Shown here: one piece after another, positions 5,644-7,324 of the stretch
Position numbering within the stretch: the first letter of the stretch is position 1
Layout: each line of letters starts with the position of its first letter
NCBI GenBank assembly: GCA_016297415.1
Contig: JAEDGQ010000092.1
Coordinates: 1-7,324 of the forward strand
Direction: 5' to 3'
DNA from: Treponema sp.
Lineage (GTDB): Bacteria > Spirochaetota > Spirochaetia > Treponematales > Treponemataceae
DNA: 7,324 nt
Program-made: the position numbers and the translations under genes
Notes under the pieces: model-generated
What the model was told of the DNA's origin: nothing
Seen by the model: only the letters and a program-made list of their open reading frames with translations
The model's database searches: none

Positions 5644-6795
5644 ATGAAAAGCGTAAACCCACTCGAAACAGTTTATTTTATCAATCTGTCTGATATTGAA
5701 AATTTTAAGCTCTCAGACAGCGCAATGCACATTGATCCCACAATCCCGCTGCCAGTACAGAAAAAAGACAGCGATGCTCCTGGAACTTTCAATATGGCTG
5801 AACTTACAGAAGAACAGATTCTTGCAGGTCTTCTGACAGTTATGGCTTATGATTCTGACAATAAAAACATTCTTTACTATCGTTCAATTTTAAATAAGGC
5901 TCGTCCTGACTTAAAAAAAGAACTTACAGAGGCCGCAATCCTTAAAGCAAAAAACGAAGACTATGATCTTGCAGAAGAAATCTTTGCAGCCCTCCACGGA
6001 TTTGATCCGGAAGACATGCCTACAATTCTCAACACAGCCCTCTTTTTTGACCAGCGTGCTGATTCCTACAGAAAATCAGGACTTGATGAAGATGCTGACG
6101 CATACGACAACGATGCCCTCAACTGGTACAGACAGGCTCTGGAAGCAGAAACTCCAATGCCAGATGCATACTTTAACGCAGCATTTTTCTACCTTAAAAA
6201 ACGCAATTATAAGGAAGCAAAAAGCTGTTTTGAAACATATCTTGCCCTTACATGCGATGTAAGTGATGAAGACATGGGAGAAAACGGTGTTTACAAAAAG
6301 AACCGTGCCCAGCAGCTTCTTAACGAAATCAGCAACCGCAACATGGAAGATGACCACTTCATCAATGCCTACGACCTGATTAACAAAGGCGAAGTTGAAA
6401 AAGGCTTGGACGAAATCCGTCAGTTCATTGGAAAAAATCCTGATGTATGGAATGCCTGGTTTATGCTGGGATGGGGACTCCGTCTCTTAAAGCGCCATAA
6501 AGATGCAAAAAAAGCTTTTGAAAAAGCCCTTACTCTGGATGGGGGAAAAACAGCCGATACATACAACGAACTGGCCATCTGTTACATGGAAGAAGGTGAC
6601 CTGGCAAAATCAAAAACATCCCTTGAAACAGCACTTTCTCTTGAACCAGAAAACACAAAGATTATTTCAAATCTGGGATACCTGGCTCTCAAGGAAGGCA
6701 ATCCTTCAGTAGCAGCTTCTTATTTCCAGGCAGTACTTGAATACGACCCTGACGACAAGCTGGCAGCTTCTGAACTTGCAAAACTGGATGTATAG
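5644..6795 (+). CDS. Tetratricopeptide repeat (TPR) protein, cytosolic
   Basis: 383 residues with no signal peptide or membrane helix. Residues 1-60 look unstructured and acidic (Asp/Pro-rich 30-50). Residues 60-135 are helical and could be degenerate TPRs (a LAEEIF helix followed by DPEDMPTILNTA). Clear TPR units follow: about 174-203 (AYFNAAFFYLKKRNYKEA), 268-299 (AWFMLGWGLRLLKRHKDA, then FEKALTLD), 304-335 (YNELAICYMEEGDLAKS, then LETALSLEP) and 338-369 (ISNLGYLALKEGNPSVA, then FQAVLEYDP). TPR arrays form a concave scaffold for protein partners; which ones is unknown. It has a good ribosome site, lies 64 nt after the PilZ gene, and its stop is 3 nt before the DUF192 gene, so the three form a likely transcript. 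An adaptor role in the c-di-GMP response is a hypothesis from gene order only. Confidence 0.9.
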   Translation: MKSVNPLETVYFINLSDIENFKLSDSAMHIDPTIPLPVQKKDSDAPGTFNMAELTEEQILAGLLTVMAYDSDNKNILYYRSILNKARPDLKKELTEAAILKAKNEDYDLAEEIFAALHGFDPEDMPTILNTALFFDQRADSYRKSGLDEDADAYDNDALNWYRQALEAETPMPDAYFNAAFFYLKKRNYKEAKSCFETYLALTCDVSDEDMGENGVYKKNRAQQLLNEISNRNMEDDHFINAYDLINKGEVEKGLDEIRQFIGKNPDVWNAWFMLGWGLRLLKRHKDAKKAFEKALTLDGGKTADTYNELAICYMEEGDLAKSKTSLETALSLEPENTKIISNLGYLALKEGNPSVAASYFQAVLEYDPDDKLAASELAKLDV

Positions 6796-6798
6796 CAA

Positions 6799-7263
6799 AT
6801 GAAAAAAATTACTGTATCAGTTGTTTTTCTTTTATTTTTCCTTCTTTTTTCAGCCTGCGGAAAAAAACTTCCTTCTCAAAAGCTGACAATAACAAGAGCA
6901 GACGGAACATCTGTAACATGTAATGCGGAACTTGCCAGAACTCCGGAAGAAAGAAGTCATGGCTATATGGGTCGTAAACACATTCCTTCTGGAACAGGTA
7001 TGCTTTTTATCTTCGAAAAAGACCAGATTTTAAGTTTCTGGATGAAGAACACACCTCATCCCCTTTCAATTGCATATATTGATTCATCAGGCAAAATCAA
7101 GGATATTTTTGACATGAAGCCTTATTCCCTTGCAGAGATAATCAGTACCTCAAGTGTCCGGTATGCTCTGGAAGTACCACAGGGCTGGTTCTCAGAACAG
7201 AACATAAAAAAAGGAGACACAATTTCCCTTCCGGAAAACAATAAAAAAGGGGCTGTCCAGTAA
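6799..7263 (+). CDS. DUF192 family lipoprotein
   Basis: 154 residues. MKK, a hydrophobic stretch and the lipobox FSAC make Cys20 the likely lipidated residue, so it should sit in the envelope. The DUF192 domain covers about residues 27-145, with the family's hallmarks: ELARTPEERSHGYMGR (44-59), GTGMLFIFEK (65-74), SFWMKNTPHPLSIAYID (79-95), the central W-M-K-N-T motif, and RYALEVPQGWF (121-131) near the end. The biochemical role of DUF192 is not established; it occurs as a lone secreted domain in many bacteria and archaea. The start lies 3 nt after the TPR stop, with only a weak GGA at 6786-6788, so translational coupling is likely. The last codons (Lys-Lys-Gly-Ala-Val-Gln-stop) fall inside repeat copy 2, so the present C-terminus was probably set by that element. 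The domain itself is complete. Confidence 0.93.
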   Translation: MKKITVSVVFLLFFLLFSACGKKLPSQKLTITRADGTSVTCNAELARTPEERSHGYMGRKHIPSGTGMLFIFEKDQILSFWMKNTPHPLSIAYIDSSGKIKDIFDMKPYSLAEIISTSSVRYALEVPQGWFSEQNIKKGDTISLPENNKKGAVQ

Positions 7264-7324
7264 GTTTGCATTACGGTGGTTGAGCCCTTCGACAGGCTCA
7301 GGAACCACCTGTCGAAACCACCAT
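7245..7324. repeat. Palindromic dispersed element, copy 2 (cut by window end)
   Basis: Starts with AAAAGGGGCTGTCCAG and is oriented opposite to copy 1: its first 56 nt align without gaps to the reverse complement of 551-606 (48 matches), with a perfect block at 7274-7300. GGTGGT and TGAGCC (7275-7286) can pair with GGCTCA (7295-7300) and ACCACC (7304-7309), leaving a 3-nt bulge. The rest, CTGTCGAAACCACCAT, differs from copy 1. The right terminal arm, expected to read roughly GGACAGCCCC, would lie past the window end. It overlaps the last 19 nt of the DUF192 gene, including the stop codon, and probably terminates that transcript. Confidence 0.8.

Noticed and set aside
6076..6357. Minus-strand open frame inside the TPR gene
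   Set aside because: Antisense shadow with Val/Phe/Cys-rich translation; the plus strand has regular TPR periodicity.
512..7324. The two palindromic copies as ends of one large composite transposon enclosing the window
   Set aside because: The enclosed genes are ordinary chromosomal types in uniform base and codon style, no transposase is present, and both copies sit at gene 3' ends as expected for independent terminator-like repeats.

Overview
The window looks like a chromosomal segment from a spirochaete, most likely a Treponema or close relative. The reasons are its moderate A+T richness, several lipoproteins with permissive spirochaetal lipoboxes (FNSC, FFGC, FSAC), a PilZ protein with a long non-PilZ N-terminal half, and a set of conserved but poorly studied genes that I associate with treponemes. 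This is inference from protein style; no marker gene (rRNA, tRNA) is present to fix the taxon. Eight protein-coding genes fill nearly all of the window. I see no tRNA, rRNA, CRISPR array, transposase or phage gene.

Layout. A small TPR-type lipoprotein (100-501, +) converges on a secreted von Willebrand factor A (VWA) protein (612-1871, -). Between them lies a 95-nt palindromic element with 16-bp perfect terminal inverted repeats, which probably also terminates both genes. A 109-bp divergent region follows. From it a strong extended -10 promoter drives a tight three-gene set: an unrecognised helical cytosolic protein (1981-3135), an XRE-cupin transcriptional regulator overlapping it by 20 nt (3116-3724), and a phosphodiester glycosidase-type lipoprotein 9 nt further on (3734-4642). 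A second promoter (TTGACG-N17-TATTAT) precedes a second set: a PilZ c-di-GMP receptor (4692-5579), a TPR protein (5644-6795) and a DUF192 lipoprotein (6799-7263). A second copy of the palindromic element starts inside the last codons of the DUF192 gene and runs off the window end.

How the genes work together. The first set couples a one-component regulator with a ligand-binding cupin domain to an envelope glycosidase-like enzyme, so the regulator may answer to a sugar or small metabolite. The second set places a c-di-GMP sensor with a scaffold TPR protein and an envelope lipoprotein. Both are inferences from gene order.

The best non-genic signal is the repeat. The two copies are in opposite orientation and align without gaps over 56 nt (48 identities), including a perfect 27-nt core. 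One copy supplies the stop codon and last residues of DUF192, and the other abuts the end of a VWA domain that seems to stop early. I found no convincing new defence, mobile or biosynthetic system here.
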